64,000 nt of DNA, from NCBI RefSeq assembly GCF_000721705.1, contig NZ_JOJL01000036.1:1-64000 (forward strand), given 5' to 3'. Within the stretch, counting starts at the first letter, position 1, and the number at the start of each line of letters is the position of its first letter. The notes below the pieces were generated by a model. It saw only the letters and a list, made by a program, of their open reading frames with translations, was not told the DNA's origin and ran no database searches. The stretch is from Actinoplanes subtropicus (GTDB taxonomy: Bacteria; Actinomycetota; Actinomycetes; Mycobacteriales; Micromonosporaceae). This document shows, piece after piece, positions 1 through 8,096 of this stretch. A program made the position numbers and the translations under genes.

Positions 1-1
1 G

Positions 2-196
2 GCGACGGCGTCGGAGATCAGTCGTAATGTCGGTCAGATCGCGACCGGTTCGGGGGAGATCGCCCGCAACATCGGTGAGGTGGCGGAGGCCGCCGGGGCG
101 ACGGCGAAGGGCGCCGGCGTCACCCAGGAGTCCGCCACTCAGCTGAGTGAGCTGGCCAACCGCGTCGACGGGTTGGTCAAGTCGTTCCGGTACTGA
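2..196 (+). CDS. Methyl-accepting chemotaxis protein, C-terminal end (partial)
   Basis: The reading frame enters at the left edge and stops at 194-196, giving the last 64 residues. They form the heptad-like helical pattern of a chemoreceptor signalling domain (repeated EI-N-IG-V, A-T-G and a final ELANRVDGLVKSF segment), which in full-length receptors packs as a cytoplasmic coiled coil contacting CheA/CheW. Sensor, membrane and HAMP parts lie outside the window, so the ligand cannot be guessed. Its presence implies a motile organism, which fits zoospore-forming Actinoplanes relatives. The family call rests on composition and heptad pattern only. Confidence 0.8.
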   Translation, partial: ATASEISRNVGQIATGSGEIARNIGEVAEAAGATAKGAGVTQESATQLSELANRVDGLVKSFRY

Positions 197-305
197 CGAT
201 GACTTTCCGGGGCGCCGGCGGTCTGTGCCGGCATGACCCTGCCTGAGATCGTGTCGCGCGACGCCGGGGAGGAAGGCCGGGGCGGCAACGCGGCGATCCC
301 GGGCT

Positions 306-866
306 TCAGCTGACGCCGAGGAGGCGGACGAAGACCTCGGCCAGCGCCGTGGCGGTCGCGGCCGGGGTGTCCGTCGGCAGCATGATGTGGCTGACCGTCA
401 GCCGGATCACCGACTCGACGGCGAGCGCCACCGTCGGCGGCGGCACCTCGGGCAGGTGCACGCCGGCCCACTCGGTGAGCACCGCGCCGACCACGGTCAG
501 GATCTCGGAGCGGAAGGTCAGGTACGGCAGGAGGCCGCCGTGCCCGCTGGTCAGCACGCCCCGGACCAGCGGGTTGCGGGTGGCGTCCTCGAGGGTGATC
601 AGGATCCCGGCGTAGCAGCCGGCCCGGGCGTCGCCGCCGTGCGCGACCATCGCCGCCCGCACTCGCTGCGCGAAGTGCCGCACCTCGCTGACCGCGAGGG
701 CCTCGGCCAGCCCGGCCCGGCCGCGGAACTCGTTGTAGACGGTCTGCCGGCTCACCCCGGCCCGGGCGGCGACGTCGGCCATCCGCACGCTGTCCCAGCC
801 GCGCTCGACGGTGAGGTCGCGCGCGGCGAGGATCAGCGCGTCCCGGGTCGACGACCGGACCTCCAT
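306..866 (-). CDS. TetR family transcriptional regulator
   Basis: A 186-residue protein with a classic N-terminal TetR helix-turn-helix (residues about 8-52, containing VRMADVAARAGVSRQTVYNEF) and a helical ligand-binding C-terminal half. The ATG at 866 is preferred over an in-frame TTG six bases upstream. It begins 12 bp after the stop of the ABC-2 permease gene on the same strand, so it is probably the last gene of the exporter operon 3786 to 306 and may regulate that operon or sense its substrate. Ligand unknown. Confidence 0.85.
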   Translation of the reverse strand: MEVRSSTRDALILAARDLTVERGWDSVRMADVAARAGVSRQTVYNEFRGRAGLAEALAVSEVRHFAQRVRAAMVAHGGDARAGCYAGILITLEDATRNPLVRGVLTSGHGGLLPYLTFRSEILTVVGAVLTEWAGVHLPEVPPPTVALAVESVIRLTVSHIMLPTDTPAATATALAEVFVRLLGVS

Positions 867-878
867 GGGCAAGACAGA

Positions 879-1601
879 CTACACATCTCGGGTTCGCAAT
901 GTGAACGCTCCCAGAGTGAGCAGGACGAACGCCCAGGCCGCGGCGACCCCGAGCCCGGGCCACGGCCCGATCGGCAGGCCCTTCAGGTCCACCGTGGACT
1001 GGATGGCCTGACCGGCGGTGGACGGCGACAGTCTGTACACCCACCGCGCCCAGTGCGGGTCGAGCAACGGCATCATCACCGTCGGCGCGAGTTGCAGGCC
1101 GAGCACCACGCCGGCGCCGGCGACCGCGCTGCGGACCAGCGCGCCGATTCCCAAACCCACAAGACCGATCAAGCAGAGGTACGCCACGGCGCCGAAGCCC
1201 GCGCGCAGCACCGCGCCGCTGGACAGCGCCGGGTAAGCGCTTGCCAGCCGGTGCCCGGCCAGCACCGAGATCACGATCGACGGCACGCCGACCGCCAGGA
1301 TCCCGGCGAGCAGGCAGACGGCCTTGGCGGCCAGCACGCCGAGCCGCCGGGGCAGCGCGGTGAAGGTCGCGGTGATCAGGCCCGACCCGTACTCGCCGGC
1401 CAGGATCTGGACTCCCCAGACGGCGACCGCGGCCTGGCCGAGTTCGACGCCCATCAGGCTGGAGCGCACCACGTCGGCGCTGGAGGCCGTGCTCGCCGCG
1501 ACCGAGACGGCCACGGTGAGCAGGGCGATCAGCGGGAGCGCGACGGCCGCGTCGGGGACGGTGCGCAGCTTCGTCCACTCGGCGCGCAGCGCGGCCCTCA
1601 T
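879..1601 (-). CDS. ABC-2 type transporter permease (short partner)
   Basis: 240 residues starting MRAALRAEWTKLRT. The R-x-EWTK-R start followed by about six hydrophobic segments is typical of the actinobacterial ABC-2 permeases that pair with a short ATPase for export of peptides or lipids. The start ATG at 1601 overlaps the stop of the preceding permease gene by 4 bp (ATGA), indicating translational coupling. It is clearly paralogous to that neighbour: both share the LAGEYGSGLI/ITGEFRRGLI-type motif, a G-R-VLAAKA segment and a GPWxGLGVxAAWA C-terminal helix. Unlike its partner it has no large extracellular insert. Substrate unknown. Confidence 0.85.
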   Translation of the reverse strand: MRAALRAEWTKLRTVPDAAVALPLIALLTVAVSVAASTASSADVVRSSLMGVELGQAAVAVWGVQILAGEYGSGLITATFTALPRRLGVLAAKAVCLLAGILAVGVPSIVISVLAGHRLASAYPALSSGAVLRAGFGAVAYLCLIGLVGLGIGALVRSAVAGAGVVLGLQLAPTVMMPLLDPHWARWVYRLSPSTAGQAIQSTVDLKGLPIGPWPGLGVAAAWAFVLLTLGAFTLRTRDV

Positions 1602-3070
1602 GCGTCGCTCCGGCGCGCCCGCAGGATGGCCAGCCCGAGCAGGGCGGCGGCCCACGCGGCCAGCACGCCGAGCCCGGCCCACGGTCCCAGGGGGTAGTAC
1701 CCGTCGGACGGGGTGTAGGGCAGCGAGATCTGGTGGTACGCGGGGAGGACCTGCTGGAACGCGAAGCCGGCCGCCGGGGTCAGCCGCAGCAGCCACCGCC
1801 CGGCGCCGGGCGGCAGCAGCGAGGTCGTGGCCAGCAGGTACGGCAGGACGACCAGCACCACGGCGAGGGCGATGGCGATCACTCCACGTTTGAGGGCGGC
1901 GCCCAAGGCGTACGCAAAAATCGCCGCGAGCGACAGCAGCAGGGCCGCCCCGACGATCACCCGGACCTGGGTGCCGACGGCGGCGGGCAGCAGGGTGACG
2001 TGGTGCGAGCGGAGCACCCGGGACGCGACCGGCACGGCGATCGCGGTCGCGAGCAGGGCCGGGACGAAGGTGACCGCGCCGAGCACCGCGGCCTTGGCGG
2101 CGAGGACCCGGCCGCGGGCGGGCATCGCGGCGTACGTGGTGCGGATCAGGCCACGCCGGAACTCGCCGGTGATGTACAGGGCGCCCACGATGATCACCGC
2201 GATCAGCGCGACGATCACGCCGGTGAGGGCGAAGTCGATGGTCGGGCCGCCCTCGTTGCCGGCGGGGGCGATGTCGCCGCTGCCCGTGACGGTCAATCGG
2301 CCGTTGCTCTCGGTGTAGCCGTCGGGCGTGTGGTACTTCTGCCAGTCGGTCTGTTCGCCGGTGTCGCCGACCTTGGTGAGGCTCCACGCGCCGGTCCGGT
2401 CGATCCGGTCGAAGACGGCGGTGGCCTGGGTGAATCTGGCCTGGACGATGGTGCCCCCGCGAGGGCTGGCCTCGTTCGTGATGTCGCTCGGCGACGTCAC
2501 AAAGAATCCGATATTTACCGATTTATGAATATTTTTCAGGACGACGGTCTCGATCGGAGTCCACGCGGCGCCGTCGCTCGATGCATACCCAATGATCTTG
2601 TCACCCTGGCGCGAGATACGCAGCCAGCTCGCCGCGGATGGCCCGGCCCTGTCCTCGGTGAAGTTGTTTTGCATGCGGACGCCGTTGTGCCCGGTCATCA
2701 TCACGGCGGCGTAGGCGGCGCCCACCTTCGTCCCGTCCTTGATCATCAGACCGGCCTTGGCCCAGGGCACCAGCCCGGCGACGATCGCGTCGTGATTCGG
2801 CGGGGGATAGGTGATGATCCCGGTGAACCCGGCCAGGTGTGCGGTCAGCTCGCCGTCGCCGTCGAGGGTCTGATGCACGTACGAGAACTTGTCCCGCACC
2901 GCCTCCCCGCCCGGCCCGGTCGGCGGCGCCGGGCAGATCCGGCCCATGCAGTCCTGGGAGATGCCGTACGCGCCGGCCACGCCCAGCCCGAGGATCGCCG
3001 CGAACGCCACCACGATCCCCGCCACCCACGCCCGCACGCTGCGGAACTTCGTCCACTCGGCGCGGATCAC
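1598..3070 (-). CDS. ABC-2 type permease with a large extracellular lectin-like insert
   Basis: 490 residues. TM1 spans about residues 14-36, then a predicted extracellular domain of about 240 residues (38-277), then five or six membrane segments (from about 280 on) matching the neighbouring permease. The insert reads like the concanavalin-A-like/DUF1349-type beta-sandwich fold: it contains WAKAGLMIKDG, a WLRISRQGD strand and SSDGAAWTPIE. Two cysteines (41, 46) just after TM1 may form a disulfide. The GTG start at 3070 overlaps the ATPase stop (GTGA) and the stop overlaps the next permease by 4 bp, so all three are coupled. The domain assignment is from pattern memory; the role could be substrate capture or signalling to the divergent sensor kinase. 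Confidence 0.8.
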   Translation of the reverse strand: MIRAEWTKFRSVRAWVAGIVVAFAAILGLGVAGAYGISQDCMGRICPAPPTGPGGEAVRDKFSYVHQTLDGDGELTAHLAGFTGIITYPPPNHDAIVAGLVPWAKAGLMIKDGTKVGAAYAAVMMTGHNGVRMQNNFTEDRAGPSAASWLRISRQGDKIIGYASSDGAAWTPIETVVLKNIHKSVNIGFFVTSPSDITNEASPRGGTIVQARFTQATAVFDRIDRTGAWSLTKVGDTGEQTDWQKYHTPDGYTESNGRLTVTGSGDIAPAGNEGGPTIDFALTGVIVALIAVIIVGALYITGEFRRGLIRTTYAAMPARGRVLAAKAAVLGAVTFVPALLATAIAVPVASRVLRSHHVTLLPAAVGTQVRVIVGAALLLSLAAIFAYALGAALKRGVIAIALAVVLVVLPYLLATTSLLPPGAGRWLLRLTPAAGFAFQQVLPAYHQISLPYTPSDGYYPLGPWAGLGVLAAWAAALLGLAILRARRSDA

Positions 3071-3786
3071 CGCAGCACCCCCGTGCCGCGGGTCAGCGTA
3101 AGGTAAGCGCTTTCCAGCGACCCGTACCGCTCGGTCATCGCGACCGTCGACGCCGCCTCGACCACCTTCCCGGCCCCGGCGAACACCACGTGCCCGGCGA
3201 CGTCCTGCAGCTCGCTCATCAGATGGCTGGAGACCAGCACCGCCCGGCCCTCGGCGGCGAGCGACCGCAGCAGCCCGCGCATCCAGACGATGCCCTCCGG
3301 GTCGAGCCCGTTGAACGGCTCGTCCAGCATCAGCACCGGCGGGTCGCCGAGCATCGCCGCCGCGATCCCGAGCCGCTGCCGCATGCCCAGCGAGTAGCCG
3401 CCCGCCCGGCGCCGCGCGACCGGCCGCATCCCGGTCATCTCCAGGACCTCGTCCACCCGCTTCGGGGGCAGCCCCTGCGAATGCGCCAGCCAGAGCAGGT
3501 GGTTGCGGCCCGAGCGGCCCGGCTGCAGCGCGCCCGGGTCGATCAGCGCGCCCAGCCTGGTAAGCGGTTTCCGCAGGTCCTGGTAGCGGGAACCGCCGAC
3601 CAGCGCGGTCCCCGAATCCGGCCGGTCCAGCCCGAGGATCACCCGCATGGTGGTCGACTTGCCCGCGCCGTTCGGCCCGACGAACCCGGTGACCTGTCCC
3701 GGCCCGGCCGTGAAGGTCATCCCGTCCAGGGCGACCGCCGGGCCGAACCGCTTGTGCAATTCGCTGACTTCGATGATGGCGTCCAT
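3067..3786 (-). CDS. ABC transporter ATP-binding protein (ABC-2 exporter)
   Basis: 239 residues with a complete nucleotide-binding domain: Walker A GPNGAGKST (about residues 38-46), signature YSLGMRQRL, Walker B VLMLDEP and a downstream SSH switch histidine. The short length without a membrane domain matches ATPases of drug/peptide ABC-2 exporters. It is the first gene of a leftward operon with the two permeases and a TetR regulator, and its ATG at 3786 lies 86 bp from the start chosen for the divergent histidine kinase gene, so the two-component system probably controls it. Confidence 0.93.
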   Translation of the reverse strand: MDAIIEVSELHKRFGPAVALDGMTFTAGPGQVTGFVGPNGAGKSTTMRVILGLDRPDSGTALVGGSRYQDLRKPLTRLGALIDPGALQPGRSGRNHLLWLAHSQGLPPKRVDEVLEMTGMRPVARRRAGGYSLGMRQRLGIAAAMLGDPPVLMLDEPFNGLDPEGIVWMRGLLRSLAAEGRAVLVSSHLMSELQDVAGHVVFAGAGKVVEAASTVAMTERYGSLESAYLTLTRGTGVLR

Positions 3787-3807
3787 GCCGGAAGTTCTAC
3801 GGAGCCG

Positions 3808-3852
3808 GGCCTAACGCGGGCGCGACGGCAAACGTCATGTGTTTGTTAGGCC
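3808..3852. promoter_or_regulatory. Inverted repeat between exporter operon and sensor kinase
   Basis: The 86 bp between the divergent ATPase and kinase genes contain a perfect 8-bp inverted repeat, GGCCTAAC at 3808-3815 and GTTAGGCC at 3845-3852, with 29 bp between the arms. It sits where a response regulator would act on both promoters. If the kinase started at the alternative ATG at 3837 the second arm would be coding, which is one reason to prefer the start at 3873. That it is an operator is inference. Confidence 0.5.
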
Positions 3853-3872
3853 GCGCACGGCATGCTTGGCCG

Positions 3873-4976
3873 ATGGGCGTCCGGACGCGTTACACGATCC
3901 TGTACGGCGCGATGATCCTGGTGACCGGTCTCGGCCTGATCGCGATCATCGGCGCGTTCGGCAGCAGCAGCACCACCCGCGCCCCCGACGGCGGCGGCCC
4001 GGCCCCGGCGGCCGAGCAGATCGAGCGCCTGCGGCGGCAGCTCGACCAGTCCGACGAGGCGCACTCCCGGCAGCTGCTGCTCGGCGTGGTGGTCGGCATG
4101 GTGGTGGTCCTGTTGCTGTCGTTGCTGCTGGGCCGGCTGCTGGCCGGGCGGGTGCTGCGGCCGCTGCGGGTGATCACGGCCGCGACCCGGCGGATCTCGG
4201 CCGACAACCTGCACCAGCGGCTCGCCGTCCATGGGCCGAAGGACGAGGTGAAGGACCTGGCCGACACCATCGACGGGCTGCTCGGGCGGCTCGAGGAGTC
4301 GTTCGCGGCGCAGCGCCGGTTCGTCGCCGACGCGTCGCACGAGCTGCGCACGCCCCTCGCCACGATGCGCGCGTCGCTGGACGTGGCGATGGCCAAGCCG
4401 GCGCCGGTGCCGGCCGAGACCGCGGTGCTGGCCGACCGGATCCGGGCCGAGCTCGACCGGGTCGACCGTCTCCTCGAAGGGTTTCTGCTGCTGGCGCGGG
4501 CGCAGCACGGCGCGCTCGACGACCGGTCCGCGGTTTCGCTGGGCGCGCTGGCGGCCGAGGCATTGAAAACATCAAAGACCAGGCTCGAGGTGTACGCCGA
4601 TCTCGACGCCGACGTGGTGACCAGGGGAAATGCGGTGCTGCTCGCCCGGCTCGTGGGCAACGTGATCGACAATGCCATCCGCCACAACGTGCCGGGCGGC
4701 TGGGTGCGGGTGTCGGTGTCCGGGGTCTCCGGCGAGGCCCGGCTGGTCGTCCAGTCGAGCGGGCCGGTGCTCGACCATTCGCAGGTGGCGCGGCTCGGGC
4801 GGCCGTTCCAGCGTCTGGGGGCCGAGCGAACGGGCGGCGACGGGACCGGGCTCGGGCTGTCGATCGTCGCGGCGGTGGCGGCGGCGCACGGCGGGTCGGT
4901 GTCGCTCGCCGCGCTGCCCGCCGGTGGTCTGACGGTCACCGTCGACCTGCCCCTCGCGGTGGCGGTGCCGGCGTGA
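3873..4976 (+). CDS. Sensor histidine kinase
   Basis: 367 residues: TM1 about 8-29, a short extracellular loop (about 31-67), TM2 about 68-90, HAMP linker to about 143, HisKA with phospho-acceptor His156 in ASHELRTPL, then HATPase_c with N-box NVIDNAIRHN and G-box GTGLGLSIV. The small loop suggests sensing within the membrane or through the neighbouring exporter rather than by a periplasmic-type domain. The ATG at 3873 was chosen so that the protein begins GVRTRYTI just before TM1; an ATG at 3837 would add 12 residues. The stop overlaps the response regulator GTG (GTGA). Confidence 0.92.
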   Translation: MGVRTRYTILYGAMILVTGLGLIAIIGAFGSSSTTRAPDGGGPAPAAEQIERLRRQLDQSDEAHSRQLLLGVVVGMVVVLLLSLLLGRLLAGRVLRPLRVITAATRRISADNLHQRLAVHGPKDEVKDLADTIDGLLGRLEESFAAQRRFVADASHELRTPLATMRASLDVAMAKPAPVPAETAVLADRIRAELDRVDRLLEGFLLLARAQHGALDDRSAVSLGALAAEALKTSKTRLEVYADLDADVVTRGNAVLLARLVGNVIDNAIRHNVPGGWVRVSVSGVSGEARLVVQSSGPVLDHSQVARLGRPFQRLGAERTGGDGTGLGLSIVAAVAAAHGGSVSLAALPAGGLTVTVDLPLAVAVPA

Positions 4977-5680
4977 GGGTGCTCGTCGTGGAGGACGCGC
5001 GGGCGCTGGCCGAGGTGGTGGCCGAAGGGTTGCGCGATCAGGGGATGGCCGTCGACATCGCGTACGACGGACTCGGTGCCGCGGAAAAGCTGGACCTCAA
5101 CCCGTACGACGTGGTCGTCCTTGATCGTGATCTGCCCGGGCTGCACGGCGACACGCTCTGCCAGATGATCACCTCGCGGGAGGACCGCTCGATGGTGCTG
5201 ATGCTGACCGCGGCCGGGTCGGCGGACGACCGGGTCCGCGGGCTCACCCTCGGCGCCGACGACTACCTCGCGAAACCGTTCCACTTCCCGGAGCTGGTGC
5301 TGCGGATCCGGGCGCTGGCCCGCCGGCAGCCGGGCGCCCGGCCGCGCACGCTGCGCGCCGGCGGGCTCGAACTCGACCCGATCACCCGGACCGCCACCCG
5401 CGACGGCGTACCGCTGAATCTGTCGGTCAAGGAGTTCGCCGTCCTGGAGGCGCTGATGCGGGCGGCGCCGGCCTTCCTCAGCAGCGAGGCCCTGCTGGAG
5501 GAGGTGTGGGACGAGAACGCCGACCCGTTCACCAACACGGTGACCGTCACCATTGGACGGTTGCGGCGCAAGCTCGGCGACCCGCCTGTCATCACGACCA
5601 CTCCTGGAGTGGGCTATCGCATCGCGGAGAGAGGTTCACCTTGTCCGGGCGGGAACGCATCGAGCACATCGTCGTCCTGA
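4973..5680 (+). CDS. OmpR/PhoB family response regulator
   Basis: 235 residues: receiver domain with acidic pocket ED (7-8), phospho-acceptor Asp51 in VVLD, and the conserved T and K (LMLTA, YLAKPF), followed by a winged-helix DNA-binding domain ending with RLRRKLG and GVGYRI. The GTG start at 4973 overlaps the kinase stop by 4 bp, so the pair is translationally coupled. The last 40 bp overlap the following phosphoesterase fragment. The C-terminal tail after GYRIAERG is Ser/Gly-rich and probably arises from read-on into that gene. Confidence 0.93.
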   Translation: MRVLVVEDARALAEVVAEGLRDQGMAVDIAYDGLGAAEKLDLNPYDVVVLDRDLPGLHGDTLCQMITSREDRSMVLMLTAAGSADDRVRGLTLGADDYLAKPFHFPELVLRIRALARRQPGARPRTLRAGGLELDPITRTATRDGVPLNLSVKEFAVLEALMRAAPAFLSSEALLEEVWDENADPFTNTVTVTIGRLRRKLGDPPVITTTPGVGYRIAERGSPCPGGNASSTSSS

Positions 5681-6210
5681 TGATGGAGAACCGGTCCTTC
5701 GACCACCTCGTCGGCTTCCTCGACCACGACAACCCGGAATATCCGCGCCTCGACCGGCTCGACGTGTCCTGCCCGCGCTATCCGTGGCTGCCGTTCGGGC
5801 CGAAGGTGCGGCCGACGCCGGACGCGCTGGCGGTGCTCGGCACCGATCCGGACCACTCGCACGAGGCGGTGATGGATCAGCTGTACCCGCGGCTGGGCAG
5901 GCCGACCATGACCGGATTCATCGACTCGTACGCGTACAAGATCAAGCACGGCACGATGCGGCGGATGCCGTGGTGGCAGAAGGCTTTCTCGCGGCTTCTG
6001 GAAATGCTGTCCCGGCTGTTCCGCCGCCGTCAGCCGATCCCCGCCACGGCTGACGAGATCATGCGGTGCTTTCCGCCGGCCGATCTGCTCGACCAGTTGC
6101 CGTTGTTGGAGACGCCGCGTACCGATGTGCGTCCGGTGCCGGTGCCGGTGCCGGTGCCGGCGGCGCAGGTCGCTGTTGCCGCCGTCGGGCCGGTTGAACC
6201 CGCCGGCTGA
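5641..6210 (+). pseudogene. Phospholipase C-type phosphoesterase, N-terminal fragment
   Basis: 189 codons from a TTG at 5641 preceded by a good Shine-Dalgarno (GAGAGAGG). The start ERIEHIVVLMMENRSFDH is the metal-binding signature of the phosphoesterase/phospholipase C family (PF04185), whose members are usually around 450-550 residues. Homology-like sequence runs to about the DEIMRCFPPADLLDQLP stretch and then turns into a low-complexity PVPVPVP tail and a stop. Most of the catalytic domain is missing. A downstream piece in another frame (6198-6458) looks like the other end of the same gene, so an internal deletion with frameshift is the simplest reading. A functional short protein cannot be excluded. 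Confidence 0.65.
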
Positions 6211-6458
6211 ACGACCTCCAGAGTAGCCTGGTCGAACTGGCCGGCGGCGTGCACAACGCCCGCACATCACTGCCTGCTGGTCCGGCCGTTCCCGCCGAGG
6301 TGGTCGCTGACATCTCGTCTATTCCGCCTATTTCGACCGATGTGCTGAAGTTGCACCCGGAGGCCAGCACGCTCGCTGCCGCTCAGACGGGCCTCCTGAC
6401 GCCCGGGTCCGAGGCCAGCCGGGTGGTCGACGCCGTCGTGGCCGACTTCGTGGACTAG
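6198..6458 (+). pseudogene. Probable C-terminal remnant of the phospholipase-type gene
   Basis: A frame opens at 6198 with no good start of its own and continues to a stop at 6456-6458. It begins LNDLQSSLVELAGGVHNAR, which resembles the C-terminal helices of PF04185 phosphoesterases as I remember them, and ends SRVVDAVVADFVD. It overlaps the end of the N-terminal fragment in a different frame. A GTG at 6249 could make a 69-residue protein, but without a ribosome-binding site. The link to the upstream fragment is inference. Confidence 0.4.
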
Positions 6459-6459
6459 G

Positions 6460-7245
6460 GTGGCCGTGGTGGATCTGGATCTTCAAGCGGCCCGCGACCT
6501 CGCCACCACTCTGGCCGTCCGGGCCGGGCGGCTGCAGGTCGAGCGGCGCGACACGCTCCGGGTGGGCGCGCCCAAGGCACACGCCAACGACGTCGTCTCC
6601 GACGTCGACATCGCCAGCGAGCGCCTCATCGTGGACGCGATCGTCGCCGACCGGCCGGACGACGCCGTGCAGGCCGAGGAGGGCCACGGCCGGCCCGGAA
6701 GCAGCGGCCGCACCTGGATCGTCGATCCGCTCGACGGCACCCGCAACTACATCAGCCGCACCGGCCCGTGGTCCGTCTGCATCGCCCTGTACGACGGCGA
6801 CCGCCCGCTGGTGGCGGTCGTGCACGATCCGGCGGCGGGCGAGACCTTCAGCGCGGTCGACGGCGGCGGCGCGTTGCTGAACGACCGCCCGCTCGCCGCG
6901 TCGGCCGGCCCACCCCTGGCCGAGGCCCTGGTCGGCGTCAGCTTCCAGCCCGGGCCGGCCACCAAGGCCCGCGCCGGCCGCCTGATCCAGGAACTGCTCC
7001 CGGCGGTCGGCGACATCCGCCGGCTGCCCGCCGCGCTCAACCTGGCGTACCAGGCGGCCGGCCGCCTGGACGGCGGCGTGGCCCTGGACACCAAGCTGTG
7101 GGACATCGCCGCCGGCGCGCTGATCGCCCGCGAGGCCGGCGTAACCCTGGGCGGCCACGGCCCCGACTTCACGACCGAGCTCACCATCGGCGCCGCCCCG
7201 CCCCTGTGGCCGGATCTGTCGTCCCTGGTCCGCGCGGCGAGTTAG
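6460..7245 (+). CDS. Inositol monophosphatase family phosphatase
   Basis: 261 residues. The metal-site motifs of the family are intact: DVVSDVDIASE near residue 45, EEGHG, WIVDPLDGTRNYI near residue 90 and WDIAAGALIAREAG near the end. Such enzymes hydrolyse inositol phosphate, histidinol phosphate or related sugar phosphates; the substrate cannot be told apart from sequence alone. The GTG at 6460 is followed by two further in-frame GTGs (6466, 6469), so the exact start is uncertain by up to three residues. The last codons are the apparent source of the tandem repeat that follows immediately. Confidence 0.88.
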   Translation: MAVVDLDLQAARDLATTLAVRAGRLQVERRDTLRVGAPKAHANDVVSDVDIASERLIVDAIVADRPDDAVQAEEGHGRPGSSGRTWIVDPLDGTRNYISRTGPWSVCIALYDGDRPLVAVVHDPAAGETFSAVDGGGALLNDRPLAASAGPPLAEALVGVSFQPGPATKARAGRLIQELLPAVGDIRRLPAALNLAYQAAGRLDGGVALDTKLWDIAAGALIAREAGVTLGGHGPDFTTELTIGAAPPLWPDLSSLVRAAS

Positions 7246-7387
7246 CCCCGTCGGTCGTCGTTGGTTCGCGTGGCGAGTTGGCCCCGTCGGTCGTCGTTGG
7301 TTCGCGTGGCGAGTTGGCCCCGTCGGTCGTCGTTGGTTCGCGTGGCGAGTTGGCCCCGTCTGTCGTCGTTGGTTCGCGTGGCGGGTC
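7244..7387. repeat. 36-bp tandem repeat, four copies
   Basis: Four head-to-tail copies of a 36-bp unit (7244-7279, 7280-7315, 7316-7351, 7352-7387); the first three are almost identical and the fourth diverges at its end. Each contains CGTCGTTGGTTCGCGTGGC. It fills the whole gap between two convergent genes. The unit resembles the last codons of the phosphatase gene (a diverged copy at about 7219-7243, including TAG changed to TGG), so it looks like an expansion of the gene end. The units are directly adjacent without spacers, so it is not CRISPR. Confidence 0.9.
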
Positions 7388-8096
7388 AGTCCCAGCAGAG
7401 GCAGAACGGCTTGCCGGCCGGGTCGGCGTACACCCGCCAGTTGTCCCCGCCGGAATGCAGCGAGGTGGCGCCGATCCGCAGCACCGCCGCCTCGGCCGCG
7501 TCCACGTCGTCGACCGTGACGTCCAGATGCAACTGCTGCGGGTACGCCGGATCGGGCCAGCGCGGCGCCCGATAGTCCGCGATCTGCTGGAACATCACCG
7601 GCTGCGCCCCGTCCTCGCCGATCATCGCCATGCCGGTGCCCTCGTACGTGATGGCCTTGCCGAGCAGTTCGGAGTAGAACACGCTCAACTGCTTGGCGTC
7701 CGGACAGTCGAGCATCACGCCCATCAGCGTCGTCTCCTGCTTGTCCGGATACCGGCACAGATCAAACGGGTGCCCGGCCGGGTCGGCGAGGGTGTACCAG
7801 CTCTCGTTCTTGTGCAGCAGCTCGGCACCCAGCTCGACCGCCCGCGCCGAGCCGGCTTCGAGATCCGGCACCCGCAGGTCAAGGTGCGCCTGCTGCGGAT
7901 ACGCCGGATCGGGCCACCGCGGCGCGACGAAGTCGGAACTGAGCTGGGTAGCGACCCGCCACCCGTCCCCGGTCGTCAGCGTCACCCATTCGTCGTCGGC
8001 ATACGCCTCGGTCCACCCGCCGAGCGCCCCGTAGAACGCCGCGAGCCGCCGGGCGTCGGGCGCGTCCAGCGCCACCGCACGCAAGGTCCCGATCAT
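7386..8096 (-). CDS. VOC (glyoxalase/bleomycin-resistance fold) protein, two domains
   Basis: 236 residues made of two tandem VOC modules (about 1-115 and 118-236), each with a similar DPAYPQQ-HLD and a WY/WR-V-ADPAG-PF-LC stretch. Such double-module proteins are common in actinobacteria and usually of unknown substrate. The ATG at 8096 is chosen because it has a strong ribosome-binding site (GGGAGGGG) seven bases upstream; two upstream in-frame starts (8126, 8159) lack this. The gene is convergent with the phosphatase and its stop lies inside the last repeat copy. Confidence 0.85.
   Translation of the reverse strand: MIGTLRAVALDAPDARRLAAFYGALGGWTEAYADDEWVTLTTGDGWRVATQLSSDFVAPRWPDPAYPQQAHLDLRVPDLEAGSARAVELGAELLHKNESWYTLADPAGHPFDLCRYPDKQETTLMGVMLDCPDAKQLSVFYSELLGKAITYEGTGMAMIGEDGAQPVMFQQIADYRAPRWPDPAYPQQLHLDVTVDDVDAAEAAVLRIGATSLHSGGDNWRVYADPAGKPFCLCWD

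Noticed and set aside
139..1578. Long minus-strand open frame of 479 codons
   Set aside because: Arg/Gly/Pro-rich shadow in another frame of the TetR and permease genes.
3837..3872. Upstream ATG for the histidine kinase
   Set aside because: It would place an operator-like inverted repeat arm inside the gene and add 12 residues that do not look like a kinase start; no ribosome-binding site.
7244..7387. Possible CRISPR array from repeated 36-bp units
   Set aside because: Units are directly adjacent with no unique spacers and no cas genes nearby; the same holds for the other four arrays.
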